Source: Nocardia neocaledoniensis
Lineage (GTDB): Bacteria; Actinomycetota; Actinomycetes; Mycobacteriales; Mycobacteriaceae
Reading direction: 5' to 3'
Length of the DNA stretch: 32,864 nt
NCBI RefSeq assembly: GCF_029868625.1
Contig: NZ_JARWOJ010000069.1
Coordinates: 1 to 32,864 of the forward strand
Shown: piece by piece, positions 1 through 8,053 of the stretch
How the letters are laid out: each line of letters begins with the position of its first letter
Position numbering within the stretch: the stretch's first letter is position 1
The notes under the pieces: generated by a model
Told to the model about the DNA's origin: nothing
Database searches by the model: none
The model's input: only the letters and a program-made list of their open reading frames with translations
Made by a program: the position numbers and the translations under genes

Positions 1-86
1 CCCCGTCCCCCCCCGCCCCTGCGGCGGGTCTCCTTCCCGGGGGCCGGGGGCCGGGCGCCCCGCGGGCCCGCCGAGGGTTCCCCGGG
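1..86. other. Low-complexity C/G-rich contig end, no gene
   Basis: The first ~60 bases are runs of C and G broken by single bases, unlike the balanced high-GC coding sequence that follows. No reading frame here can be supported. It lies just downstream of the minus-strand transporter that stops at 87, so a real terminator could have been here, but the sequence looks like a degraded assembly end. The far end of the window (about 32825-32864) has the same character. Confidence 0.6.
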
Positions 87-1823
87 TCAGACGGCGGCGG
101 GCTCCAGCCGCCAGCCGGTCGCGCGTTCGCGTTCGTTCCAGAACGCGGCGTAGCGGCCGTCCAGCGCCAGCAGCTCCGCGTGCGTGCCGCGCTCGACGAT
201 GCGGCCACCGTCGAGGAACAGGATCTGATCGGCGTGCGCGATGGTCGAGAGCCGGTGCGCGACGACGAGAACCGTCTTGTCCCTGGTCAATTCGTGGATG
301 CCGCGGACGACGACCGCCTCCGAATGGGGGTCGAGCGCGCTGGTCGCCTCGTCGAGCAACACGATCGGGGCGTCCTTGAGCAGGGCGCGCGCGATCGAAA
401 CACGTTGCCGCTCACCACCGGACAGCGAGGCGCCACCCTCGCCGACGGCGGTATCGAAGCCGTCGGGCAGCCGCTCGACGATCTCGTCGACCCGCGCGGC
501 CACGGCGGCGCGCTCCAGTTCGGCATCGGTGGCGTCGGGCTTGCCGATGCGGATGTTGTCGGCGACCGAGCGGTTGAACAGGTAGACGTTCTGGAAGACC
601 AGCGAGAGCTGATCGAGCAGGGTGTCCGAGGGCTGTTCGCGCACATCGTGTTCGCCGACCGAGACCACGCCGGAGTCCACGTCGTAGAAGCGGGCGGCCA
701 GACGCAACAAGGTGGTCTTGCCGGCACCGCTCGGACCGACGATGGCCGTGGTCGTCCCGGCCGGGACGGTGAAGGACAGGTCGGCGAGTACCGGCTCGCC
801 GGGGCGGTAGCCGAAGCTCACCTCGTCGAAGACCACCGCGGGCGCACCCGGAGTCACCGGGTCGGTCGGGGTTGGCAGGGTCGGTTCGGCCAGCAGATCG
901 GTGATCCGGTCGGCCGCGGCAGCGGCCGAGCGCAGGGCGGCGCCGAGCTGGGCGGCCTGGTTCACGGGCTCGATGAAACGCGAGCTCACCGCGATCAGCG
1001 CGATGGCGGCGGCGGCCGAGATCGCGCCATCGGTCACCTGGACCACCGCCAGGTAGGCGAGGACCAGGAACACGGCCTGTACGAACAGGGCGAACACGAT
1101 CAGGCCGGGCACCGTCGCGACCATCATCTTGCGCACCGCCGACCGCTGGGCGACCAGGGCGGCGTCGAGCGCCTTGTTGCCCGCCCCGACCGCGCCGAAC
1201 GCGCGCAGCACCGGCTGGGCCTGCGCGAACTCGACGACCCGCGAATCGGCCTCGGCCGCGGCGGTGTGCAGGTGGGCGTCGGCGCCGGTGTAGGCGCGAT
1301 TGGCGAGGTTGTTCACCAGGTAGAGCACCGGGGCGGCGAGCAGCATGGCCAGCCCGACCCGCCAGTCGATGAACAACATGCCCACCGCGACCACCAGCGG
1401 CACGATGACGCCGGTGAGCACCTTGGTGAGCAGGTAGGCGATCAGACCCTGCATCTCGCGCACCTGCTCGACCATCACCCGCGACAGCGGTCCGGCGTCG
1501 CGGCCCTCGAACCAGCCCAGCGGCAGCGCGTTCAGCTTGTCGCCGAGACTCGTCTGCAGCGAGCGCTGCATGCCGAGCCCGATCCGCAGTCCGATGACGG
1601 CCTGCAGGTAACCGAAGACCACCACGCCAAGCACCGCGACGCCCATGCCGAGCGCCCACAGCCAGGCGCCGCGCAGGTCGTCGCCGAACAGCGCTTCCAG
1701 CACCGGGACCAGCAGCAGATAGGCGATGGCCTGGCACAGCGCCTGCACCACGATGGCGGCGAGCAGGCGCGGGATGAGCGGGCTGAGCTCGTCGGGGACG
1801 AGGCGGAAAACCTTGCGAATCAT
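87..1823 (-). CDS. ABC half-transporter (membrane + ATPase), IrtB/YbtQ-like siderophore importer subunit
   Basis: A 578-residue fused permease-ATPase. The N-terminal ~320 residues carry about six hydrophobic segments. The ATPase follows with Walker A GPSGAGKTT (~363-371), Q-loop in LVFQN, signature LSGGERQ (~466), Walker B IVLLDEATS and switch histidine AHRLS. The ATG at 1823 is chosen over an upstream in-frame start because GGAGG sits 7 bases before it and because it overlaps the previous gene's stop in ATGA, so the two are translationally coupled. By family knowledge such heterodimeric half-transporters behind an iron box (IrtAB, YbtPQ) import ferric siderophores although they have exporter-type folds. 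The substrate here is inferred from the iron box and pairing. A drug or peptide exporter is the alternative. Confidence 0.85.
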   Translation of the reverse strand: MIRKVFRLVPDELSPLIPRLLAAIVVQALCQAIAYLLLVPVLEALFGDDLRGAWLWALGMGVAVLGVVVFGYLQAVIGLRIGLGMQRSLQTSLGDKLNALPLGWFEGRDAGPLSRVMVEQVREMQGLIAYLLTKVLTGVIVPLVVAVGMLFIDWRVGLAMLLAAPVLYLVNNLANRAYTGADAHLHTAAAEADSRVVEFAQAQPVLRAFGAVGAGNKALDAALVAQRSAVRKMMVATVPGLIVFALFVQAVFLVLAYLAVVQVTDGAISAAAAIALIAVSSRFIEPVNQAAQLGAALRSAAAAADRITDLLAEPTLPTPTDPVTPGAPAVVFDEVSFGYRPGEPVLADLSFTVPAGTTTAIVGPSGAGKTTLLRLAARFYDVDSGVVSVGEHDVREQPSDTLLDQLSLVFQNVYLFNRSVADNIRIGKPDATDAELERAAVAARVDEIVERLPDGFDTAVGEGGASLSGGERQRVSIARALLKDAPIVLLDEATSALDPHSEAVVVRGIHELTRDKTVLVVAHRLSTIAHADQILFLDGGRIVERGTHAELLALDGRYAAFWNERERATGWRLEPAAV

Positions 1824-3658
1824 CGTGTTTCCTCCACCAGGGCGAGGGTGCCGAGCGCTGCCTCGTTGATCTCCCACAGCCGCTGATACAGCCCACCGGC
1901 GGCCCGCAGGTCGGCGTGCGTGCCCTGCTCGACCAGGGTTCCGTTCTCCAGCACCAGGATCCGGTCGACCTCGGTGATGGTGTGCAGGCGGTGCGCGATC
2001 ACCAGCACGGTGCGCCCGGCGACGAGCGCGGCCAGCGCGTCCTGCACCGCGGCCTCGGACTCGGGGTCGGCGAAGGCGGTGGCCTCGTCGAGCACCAGGA
2101 CGGGGGTGTCGGCGAGCAGCGCGCGAGCGATCGAAAGCCGTTGCGCCTCACCACCGGACAGTGAGGCGTCGGTGCCGATCTCGGAGTCGTAGCCGCGCGG
2201 CAGCGCCATGATCCGGTCGTGGATCTGGGCGGCCCGGCAGGCGCGTTCGAGGGCGGCGTCGTCGGCGTCGCGGCGCGCGATCAGCAGGTTCTCCCGGATC
2301 GAGCCGCGGATCAGGCGCACGTCCTGGAAGACGAATCCGACGGTGCGATAGAGCTCTTCGCTGGTGAATTCGCGGATGTCGCGGCCGTCGATGGTGATCC
2401 GGCCCGCGCCGACGTCGTAGAACCGGGGCAGCAACTTGGCCAGCGTCGACTTGCCCGAGCCGCTCGGCCCGACCAGCGCCGTGATGGTGCCCGGGGTCAG
2501 TTCCAGGTCGATGCCGCGCAGCACGTCGTGGCCGGTGCGGTAGGCGAATTCGACGCCGTCGAAGCGGACGACGCCGCCCTGCCCGGTGGCCGGGGTGGCG
2601 GACTCGACGATGTCGAGTTCCGGCGTCTGCTGCAGTTCGTGCAGGCGCAGAGCCGCAGCACCACCGGCCCGCAGCGCCTGCGAGCCGTAACCGAGCCCGA
2701 GCAGCGAGCTGCCGATACCAAGGCCGACCAGCAGGAACGGCAGCAGATCGAGTGGATTCACCCAGTCGAGTCCGATGAAGGCCAGCCCGCCGACGACCAC
2801 GATCAGCATCACGAACACCGGCATCACGACGATGTCGGAGGCCGACTGCACGCGGATGATCGGCATCTTCATCCGCTGCGCCGCGGCCACCTGCCCGTCG
2901 ACGGCGGTCTGGAACTCGGTGTGCGCCTTGCCCGCCTGCCCGAACGCGCGCACCACCTGGATGCCGTCCACGAATTCGATGGTGGCCTCGGCGGTGCGCC
3001 GCTCCCAGCGGGTGTAGACGGCGAGGCGGTCGCGGCCGTCGCGGTCCATGATCCGGCCGAACAGCACGAAGTAGGCGATCAGCGGGATCAGCAGCACCAG
3101 GGTGAGCCGCCAGTCGACGGTGAACAGGTAGCCGAGGGTGACCAGCGGAACCACCAGCGCGCCGACGAACTCCAGCCGGGCGTGCGCGACGAGGTAGTGC
3201 AGGGCCTCCACGTCGTCGCGCAGATAGGTCTTGACCTCACCGGAGCTGCGCTCGCCGAACCAGCCGAGCGGCACCCTGGTGAGTTTGTCGGCCAGCAAGC
3301 GGCGCAGGGTCAGCTGGTAGCCGGCGTCGAGGGCGTGTGACCAGGTCAGCGCCACGGCCTGCAGCAGCGCCCGCACGACGAGCACCGCGACGGCCGCGCC
3401 GAACAGCCACCACACGCGATCGGTGTCGACCGGGGTCTCGAGCAGTTCCCGGCAGGCCTGCACGATCAGCAGGAACGGCACGACGGTGCACACCGAGGCG
3501 ACGGCGACGAGCAGGCTCGCGATCGTCAGCATGCCCGAGACGGGGGCCAGGATCTCCTTGCGTGCCCGCGCTTCCTCTTGTTTACGCGCCTTCGCCGCGG
3601 CCTTGGGTGGCCGGTTGCCCGACTCCGCCCCCGGCGGCGGCGCTACCTGCACCGTCAT
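1820..3658 (-). CDS. ABC half-transporter, IrtA/YbtP-like siderophore importer subunit, no siderophore-reductase domain
   Basis: A 612-residue fused permease-ATPase, first gene of the pair. A charged Ala/Lys/Arg-rich N-terminus of about 35 residues precedes the first membrane segment. The ATPase has Walker A GPSGSGKST (~397-405), signature LSGGEAQ (~500) and Walker B VLVLDEATA followed by an unusual FADPE in place of the common SALDP D-loop, a variant I associate with IrtA/YbtP-type proteins. The start is the ATG at 3658 with a GAGAGGG-type ribosome site; the frame stays open upstream but covers the iron box. Mycobacterial IrtA carries an extra N-terminal FAD-binding siderophore-interaction domain, which is absent here. 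Iron regulation is supported by the box at 3701-3719. Importer function is inference from family and regulation. Confidence 0.82.
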   Translation of the reverse strand: MTVQVAPPPGAESGNRPPKAAAKARKQEEARARKEILAPVSGMLTIASLLVAVASVCTVVPFLLIVQACRELLETPVDTDRVWWLFGAAVAVLVVRALLQAVALTWSHALDAGYQLTLRRLLADKLTRVPLGWFGERSSGEVKTYLRDDVEALHYLVAHARLEFVGALVVPLVTLGYLFTVDWRLTLVLLIPLIAYFVLFGRIMDRDGRDRLAVYTRWERRTAEATIEFVDGIQVVRAFGQAGKAHTEFQTAVDGQVAAAQRMKMPIIRVQSASDIVVMPVFVMLIVVVGGLAFIGLDWVNPLDLLPFLLVGLGIGSSLLGLGYGSQALRAGGAAALRLHELQQTPELDIVESATPATGQGGVVRFDGVEFAYRTGHDVLRGIDLELTPGTITALVGPSGSGKSTLAKLLPRFYDVGAGRITIDGRDIREFTSEELYRTVGFVFQDVRLIRGSIRENLLIARRDADDAALERACRAAQIHDRIMALPRGYDSEIGTDASLSGGEAQRLSIARALLADTPVLVLDEATAFADPESEAAVQDALAALVAGRTVLVIAHRLHTITEVDRILVLENGTLVEQGTHADLRAAGGLYQRLWEINEAALGTLALVEETR

Positions 3659-3700
3659 AACGTTCTCGCCCTCTCGACTGTCCACGGCAATGCGCCAAGG

Positions 3701-3719
3701 GTAGGTTAGCCTAAGTTGA
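3701..3719 (-). promoter_or_regulatory. IdeR/DtxR-type iron box
   Basis: On the minus strand the 19-mer TCAACTTAGGCTAACCTAC matches the IdeR consensus (TTAGGTTAGGCTAACCTAA) at 15 of 19 positions, with an unbroken match over TTAGGCTAACCTA except its first half. It lies 43 bases upstream of the transporter start at 3658, where it would overlap the -10 region, so iron-loaded IdeR should repress the operon. It is also about 120 bases upstream of the divergent small gene at 3840. Confidence 0.7.
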
Positions 3720-3839
3720 GCGGTTGTGGCTGTGCGGGGAAGGTTGTGTGAACTGCCGGTCAACCCCCTCGGCTATTCGACATTCCGGGCGTAGTTTTCT
3801 CCCTACCTCTCAGAGACTTTCAGTGGCGGGAGCACGAAA

Positions 3840-4031
3840 ATGTTTGTCACATCAATAATTTCGACAATCGCGGACTGTCAGGCCGATCCCGGAAAGCTCA
3901 CGCCCGAACAGGCGCATCGAGCCATGCAGATCCACCTCGAATGCAGCGTCGAGCTGTGCCGGGTGCGCCGCCGCGCGCGCCATACTCTCGTCGAGGCGAA
4001 ATTGATGGTGCTGGATCAGCGCGCCGGTTGA
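3840..4031 (+). CDS. Small Cys/His-containing protein (63 aa), unknown function
   Basis: Not recognised by function. The 63-residue product has Cys13, His26, His32, Cys35 and Cys40, an arginine cluster (RVRRRAR, 41-47), then a hydrophobic LVEAKLMVLD stretch. The Hx5HxxCx4C spacing could bind a metal, but that is inference. There is no signal peptide or clear membrane helix. The ATG at 3840 has a GGGAG 7 bases upstream (3828-3832). Short basic proteins with this kind of C-terminus occur repeatedly in Nocardia genomes as I recall them, and I cannot name the family. It is divergent from the iron-regulated transporter and may share its control region. Confidence 0.55.
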   Translation: MFVTSIISTIADCQADPGKLTPEQAHRAMQIHLECSVELCRVRRRARHTLVEAKLMVLDQRAG

Positions 4032-4056
4032 CCCGCCCGAATTCGGGAATTCCTCA

Positions 4057-4635
4057 GTGGTGTTCACTCCCCTGCCCACCTCGGCCGCCTGGACGCATCG
4101 CGAGGCGCGCACCGGCTTCGAAGTGACCTATTTCCGCGACGACGCGCGCGGGGTGATCATCGAAGGGTGCGCGACCGCGGTCGAGGACGGCCACGTCTGG
4201 GCCATCGACTACCGGCTCCGGGTCGACGGGAGCTGGCACACGCGCTCGGCGCAGATCACCGCCAGGTATCCCGAGGCCCGGCGCTCGCTGGTGCTGCACT
4301 CCGACGGGCTCGGCCGCTGGCAGGTCGACGGCGTGCACGCGCCGCACCTCGACGGATGTCTCGATGTGGACCTGGCGGCATCGGCGTTCACCAACGCGCT
4401 ACCCGTGCACCGGCTCGGCCTCGCCGTCGGCGACGGCGCGCACGCGCCCGCCGTCTACGTCGCGGCCGAGGACCTGGCGGTCTCGCGACTGTCCCAGCAC
4501 TACCGCAGGATCGTCGACGGTGCTGGTCAGCGCTACGACTACACCGCCGAAGTGTTCGATTTCCAGGCCGTCCTCGAGTACGACGCGGCCGGTCTGATCG
4601 TCGACTATCCGGGGCTGGCGGAACGCGCGGGCTGA
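4057..4635 (+). CDS. Putative glycolipid-binding protein (DUF1089/PF06475-like)
   Basis: A 192-residue cytosolic-looking protein without signal peptide. The family pattern is clear: a WAIDYRLRVDGSWHTRSAQI strand pair, then LHSDGLGRWQVDG (~82-94), then LDGCLDVDLAASAFTNALPVHR (~98-119), a YVAAEDLAVSRLSQHYRR block and a C-terminal VDYPGLAERAG. These match the putative glycolipid-binding family known from Gram-negative and actinobacterial genomes, whose biochemical role is poorly defined. Two GTG codons in a row (4057 and 4060) could each start translation; neither has a strong ribosome site. The next gene begins 20 bases after the stop, so co-transcription is likely. Confidence 0.8.
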   Translation: MVFTPLPTSAAWTHREARTGFEVTYFRDDARGVIIEGCATAVEDGHVWAIDYRLRVDGSWHTRSAQITARYPEARRSLVLHSDGLGRWQVDGVHAPHLDGCLDVDLAASAFTNALPVHRLGLAVGDGAHAPAVYVAAEDLAVSRLSQHYRRIVDGAGQRYDYTAEVFDFQAVLEYDAAGLIVDYPGLAERAG

Positions 4636-4655
4636 GATCCGGCGAGACTGGTGCC

Positions 4656-5600
4656 ATGCGACGCAGGCAGCAGCCGCCGCTGCCCAAGCGGCACGGCCTC
4701 GACCCCGCCCGGCTCCGGCTCCCGGAGGACGGGCAGTGGGCGACGGTGCGCGAGCACCTGGTCGAGCGGCTGCCGCGGGTCGACCCGGCGCGGATCGACG
4801 AGATGTTGCGGGCCGGCGAGATCGTCGACCTCGACGGGCCGCTCGCCCCGGACGCGCCGTTCGTCCCCGGCGGCGCGGTGTGGTTCCACCGCGATCTGCC
4901 GGTGGAGCGGGAGGTGCCGTTCGAGATCGGGATCGTGCACCGCGACGACGACCTCCTGGTGGTCGACAAGCCGCACTTCCTGGCGACCATCCCGCGTGGA
5001 CAGCACATCCTGCAGACCGCGCTGGTCCGGCTGCGCCGCGAGCTCGACCTGCCCGACCTGATCCCGGCCCACCGGCTGGACCGGGTGACCGCGGGGCTGG
5101 TCCTGTTCGTGGTGAACCCGGCCGCGCGCGGCGCGTACCAGACGATGTTCCACCGCCGGACCGTCCGCAAGGAGTACGAGGCCATCGCGCCCTACGATCC
5201 GGCGCTCGAGCTGCCGCGGGTGGTGCGCAGCCGGATCGTCAAGGAGAAGCACGTGCTCGCCGCCTACGAGGTGGACGGCGAGCCCAATGCCGAGACCGAG
5301 GTGGAACTGGTCGAGCACCGCGACGGACTGGGCCGGTACCGGCTGCGGCCGCACACCGGACGGACCCACCAGCTCCGGCTGCACATGAACAGCCTCGGGG
5401 TGCCGATCCTCGGCGACGATTTCTATCCGGTCGTCACCGACAAATCCGTCGACGATTACACCCGCCCGCTGCAGTTGCTCGCCGCCTCGCTGGAATTCAC
5501 CGATCCGATCAGCAGGCAGCCGCGCCGATTCGAGACGCGGCGCACGCTGCAGGCGTGGACGGATCCGGCAGGCTGGTCGGCCGGCGCACCGCCCCGGTAA
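4656..5600 (+). CDS. RluA-family rRNA/tRNA pseudouridine synthase
   Basis: A 314-residue enzyme that isomerises uridine to pseudouridine in structured RNA. The diagnostic RluA motif is present as PAHRLDRVTAGLVLF, with the catalytic aspartate in HRLDR (~138). Before it comes VVDKPHFLATIP, and after it the conserved RPHTGRTHQLRLHM block with a C-terminal GVPILGDDFYP. An S4-like N-terminal segment (VDPARIDEMLRAGEIVDLDG) is also visible. The frame is open much further upstream, but that part is the neighbour read in another frame. The ATG at 4656 is the first sensible start, 20 bases after the previous stop, with only a weak ribosome site. Which RNA position it modifies cannot be told from sequence. 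Confidence 0.88.
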   Translation: MRRRQQPPLPKRHGLDPARLRLPEDGQWATVREHLVERLPRVDPARIDEMLRAGEIVDLDGPLAPDAPFVPGGAVWFHRDLPVEREVPFEIGIVHRDDDLLVVDKPHFLATIPRGQHILQTALVRLRRELDLPDLIPAHRLDRVTAGLVLFVVNPAARGAYQTMFHRRTVRKEYEAIAPYDPALELPRVVRSRIVKEKHVLAAYEVDGEPNAETEVELVEHRDGLGRYRLRPHTGRTHQLRLHMNSLGVPILGDDFYPVVTDKSVDDYTRPLQLLAASLEFTDPISRQPRRFETRRTLQAWTDPAGWSAGAPPR

Positions 5601-5639
5601 TCGATTTCACTCCGCCGTTTCCATTTCGTGATATTTCCG

Positions 5640-5645
5640 TACACT
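5640..5645 (+). promoter_or_regulatory. -10 element TACACT of a probable leaderless promoter
   Basis: TACACT ends 7 bases before the GTG start at 5653. Transcription would then begin at or one base from the start codon, and no Shine-Dalgarno sequence precedes the GTG. Leaderless genes of this type are common in mycobacteria and relatives. Confidence 0.5.
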
Positions 5646-5652
5646 CGGTCGG

Positions 5653-6384
5653 GTGTCCGTTCCCGTCACCGCGCCCCGACCGAAGCTGCACGCCTATATC
5701 GATATCGCCGTGGTCGTCGTCGTGCTGGCCGGGACCAATCTGATCGCGCATTTCACCACCGCGTGGGCCAATATCGTCACCGTGCCGATCGCGGCCTTCG
5801 CGCTGCTGGCGCTGATGCGCAAGCGTGGGCTCGGCTGGGCCGAACTCGGCCTGTCGCCCCGGCACTGGCGGCGCGGGACGATCTACGCGCTCGGCGCGGT
5901 CGGCATCGTGCTCACCGCCGTCGCGATCGGGGCGCTGCTGCCGGTGACCAGGCCGTTCTTCCTCGCCGACCGGTACGCCACCGTCTCCGGCGCGCTGATC
6001 GCGTCGATGATCGTCATCCCGCTGCAGACCGTCATCCCGGAGGAGCTGGCCTTCCGCGGTGTCCTGCACGGGACCCTCGACCGGGTGCTCGGTGTGCGCG
6101 GCCTGTTCGCCGCGGGCTCGCTGCTGTTCGGGCTCTGGCACATCGCCTCTTCCCTCGGCCTCACCAGCGGTAACGCCGGACTGTCCGGCATCGTCGGCGG
6201 CGGGCCGCTCGGTCAGATCGTCGGCATCGCCCTGGCCGTCGCGGCGACCGCCGCGGCGGGCGTGGTGTTCACCTGGCTGCGCAGGCGCAGCGGCAGCCTG
6301 CTCGCGCCGATCGCCCTGCACTGGTCGCTCAACGGCGCCGGCGCGCTCGCCGCGGCCATCGTCTGGCACACCGCGCTGCGCTGA
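5653..6384 (+). CDS. CPBP-family intramembrane metalloprotease (Abi/CAAX-like)
   Basis: A 243-residue polytopic membrane protein with about seven hydrophobic segments. The family signatures are present: EELAFRG (~129-135, the EExxxR motif), FGLWHIASS (~159-167, motif 2 with the metal-binding histidine) and a C-terminal LAPIALHWSLNGAG (histidine and asparagine of motif 3). By family knowledge these proteases cleave within membranes, and bacterial members are linked to bacteriocin self-immunity or protein processing. The substrate is unknown. The GTG at 5653 is chosen because a TACACT -10 element sits just upstream. It converges with the TetR gene with one base between their stop codons. Confidence 0.82.
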   Translation: MSVPVTAPRPKLHAYIDIAVVVVVLAGTNLIAHFTTAWANIVTVPIAAFALLALMRKRGLGWAELGLSPRHWRRGTIYALGAVGIVLTAVAIGALLPVTRPFFLADRYATVSGALIASMIVIPLQTVIPEELAFRGVLHGTLDRVLGVRGLFAAGSLLFGLWHIASSLGLTSGNAGLSGIVGGGPLGQIVGIALAVAATAAAGVVFTWLRRRSGSLLAPIALHWSLNGAGALAAAIVWHTALR

Positions 6385-6385
6385 G

Positions 6386-7042
6386 TCAGCGGCCGTCGGC
6401 CAGAGCCGGGTCGGTGGCCCGGACGGCGGCGAAGACACCGGCGCAGACCTCGACGAGGTCGTCCGGATCGGTCGCGCGGCCGTCCATCAGCCAGTCGACC
6501 AGCAGGTGATTGACGCCGCCGACCACGGTGACACAGGTCAGGCGGCCCCGTTCGGACAGCGGCTCGGCGCGCGCCGTCGCCCACAGGTCCGCCACCAGTT
6601 CGGCGTAGTCGCGCAGGACGCCGTGGCGCCTGGCCTCCATCGCGGCGGAGACGCCGACCACCTCGATCAGCACCACCCTGGCGCGGCGCGGGTCCTCGGT
6701 GAGGTAGCCGATGAACGCCGCCAGACCCGCGGCGATCAGGTCGTCCAGATCGCGACCGGTCGCGCGCAGGGCGGTGAGGGTGCGCTCGCGCAGCGCGGCG
6801 GTCAGCTCGTCGTAGAGGGCCGACAGACAGTCCTCGCGGTCGCGGAACGACTCGTAGAAATAGCGCTCGGTGAGCCCGGCGATGCCGCACAACTGCTTCA
6901 CCGATCCGGCCGCGTACCCCTGGGTGCCGAAGAGTTCGAGCGCGGCGGCGAGCAGGGCCGAGCGGCGCTGCTGGACGCGCTCCTCGGTGGTGCGGCCCGA
7001 ATACCGCCGACCCGCCGGACGATCGGCGGACTCCTCTGTCAT
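6386..7042 (-). CDS. TetR-family transcriptional regulator of the divergent dehydrogenase
   Basis: A 218-residue repressor. The N-terminal DNA-binding domain spans about residues 18-65: RRSALLAAALELFGTQGYAAGSVKQ leads into a helix-turn-helix (LCGIAGLTERYFYESFRDRED). The rest is an all-helical ligand domain with no recognisable ligand signature. The ATG at 7042 has AAGGACAGG 6 bases upstream; the frame continues upstream but would cross the operator. The gene faces a short-chain dehydrogenase with 103 bases between the starts, and those bases hold a perfect palindrome (7089-7112). The usual reading is autoregulation plus repression of the dehydrogenase, relieved by an unknown, probably hydrophobic, inducer. 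Confidence 0.87.
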   Translation of the reverse strand: MTEESADRPAGRRYSGRTTEERVQQRRSALLAAALELFGTQGYAAGSVKQLCGIAGLTERYFYESFRDREDCLSALYDELTAALRERTLTALRATGRDLDDLIAAGLAAFIGYLTEDPRRARVVLIEVVGVSAAMEARRHGVLRDYAELVADLWATARAEPLSERGRLTCVTVVGGVNHLLVDWLMDGRATDPDDLVEVCAGVFAAVRATDPALADGR

Positions 7043-7088
7043 CGACGCCTGTCCTTCTGTGCGACTGCGTGGAATACTAGGCGCAAAT

Positions 7089-7112
7089 TTCTGACATGAC
7101 GACATGTCAGAA
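7089..7112. promoter_or_regulatory. 24-bp perfect inverted repeat, likely TetR operator
   Basis: Two 10-base arms, TTCTGACATG and CATGTCAGAA, are exact reverse complements around a 4-base centre (ACGA). It lies between the divergent regulator (start 7042) and dehydrogenase (start 7146), just after an AATACT-type -10 (about 7073-7078). A dimeric or paired-dimer TetR bound here would block the dehydrogenase promoter. An ATG inside the right arm (7104) is not the gene start. Confidence 0.72.
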
Positions 7113-7145
7113 GGCGTGTTCCCGCTGGATCGAAAGGCTTCGCCG

Positions 7146-7982
7146 ATGAAACGCACCCATGCCGGGCTGGTCATCGCTGTCACCGGTGGCGCCGCGGGCA
7201 TCGGCCGCGAGATCGCCGGCCAGTTCGCCGCGGCGGGCGCCCGCGTCTGCGTCGGCGACCTGTCCGGAACGGCGGCGCGCACGACCGCGCGGGAACTGCC
7301 AGGGACCGTGCACGGGTGCGAGCTCGATGTCACCGACGAGCGGTCGTTCCACGACTTCCTCGCCACCACCGAGGCCCTGCTCGGGCCGATCGACGTGCTG
7401 GTCAACAATGCCGGGGTGATGTGGGTCGGGTCCTTCGACACCGAGCCCGACACCGCCACGGCGCGGATGCTCGCGGTGAACCTGCACGGGGTGATCCGTG
7501 GTGTGCGGCTGGCCGCGCCGGCGATGCGCACGCGCGGGCGGGGACACATCGTCACCATCGCCTCGATCGCGGCCAAGGTCTCGCCCGCAGGGGAATCCAC
7601 CTACGCCGCCACCAAGCACGGCGTCCTCGGCTATCTGACCGGGGTGCGCGAGGAACTGCGCGGCAGCGGCGTCGAGCTCACCGCGATCATGCCGGGCGTC
7701 GTCGACACCGAACTCGCCGCCGGAACCGCCACCGGCGCCGCGAAACTCCTCCAGCCCGCCGACGTCGCCCGTGCCGTGCTGAACGTCGTCGAACGCCCGC
7801 GCTTCGAGGTCGTGCTGCCCGCGGAGGTCGGTCCACTGCTCCGGCTGGCGGGCCTGCTGCCGCAGCGTGCGCGCGACATCGTGCTGCGCCGCACGGTGCC
7901 GAATCAGGTCGCCGCCGTTGGTAGCTCGTCGGCGCGCAAGGACTACGAGCGGCGGATCACCGGACCCGAATCGCGCGAGTAG
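7146..7982 (+). CDS. Short-chain dehydrogenase/reductase (SDR), NAD(P)-dependent
   Basis: A 278-residue classical SDR. It has the Rossmann glycine motif TGGAAGIG (~11-18), CELDVTDE for the cofactor acidic residue region, NNAG (~87-90), the catalytic serine in TIASIA (~138) and the YAATK catalytic pair (~151-155), then IMPGVVDTEL. About 30 extra C-terminal residues are basic (VLRRTVPNQV... ARKDYERR), as in SDRs that act on lipophilic substrates in mycobacteria; this is only suggestive. The ATG at 7146 is chosen over the one at 7104, because GAAAGG sits 8 bases upstream and the earlier codon lies within the operator. Likely controlled by the divergent TetR. The substrate is unknown. Confidence 0.87.
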   Translation: MKRTHAGLVIAVTGGAAGIGREIAGQFAAAGARVCVGDLSGTAARTTARELPGTVHGCELDVTDERSFHDFLATTEALLGPIDVLVNNAGVMWVGSFDTEPDTATARMLAVNLHGVIRGVRLAAPAMRTRGRGHIVTIASIAAKVSPAGESTYAATKHGVLGYLTGVREELRGSGVELTAIMPGVVDTELAAGTATGAAKLLQPADVARAVLNVVERPRFEVVLPAEVGPLLRLAGLLPQRARDIVLRRTVPNQVAAVGSSSARKDYERRITGPESRE

Positions 7983-8053
7983 CCGGACGGATCGTTCGCC
8001 CCGTTCAGGCCGTTGCCGCCGGGGTGTCGCCACCCCCTGATCGTTCGTTGTCG

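Noticed and set aside
180..1886. 568-residue plus-strand open frame
   Set aside because: It is antisense to the ABC half-transporter, with His/Asp/Arg-rich composition and no family motif. Frame shadows of this size are normal in high-GC genes.
7104..7145. Upstream ATG start for the dehydrogenase
   Set aside because: It lies inside the operator palindrome and lacks a ribosome site; the ATG at 7146 has one.
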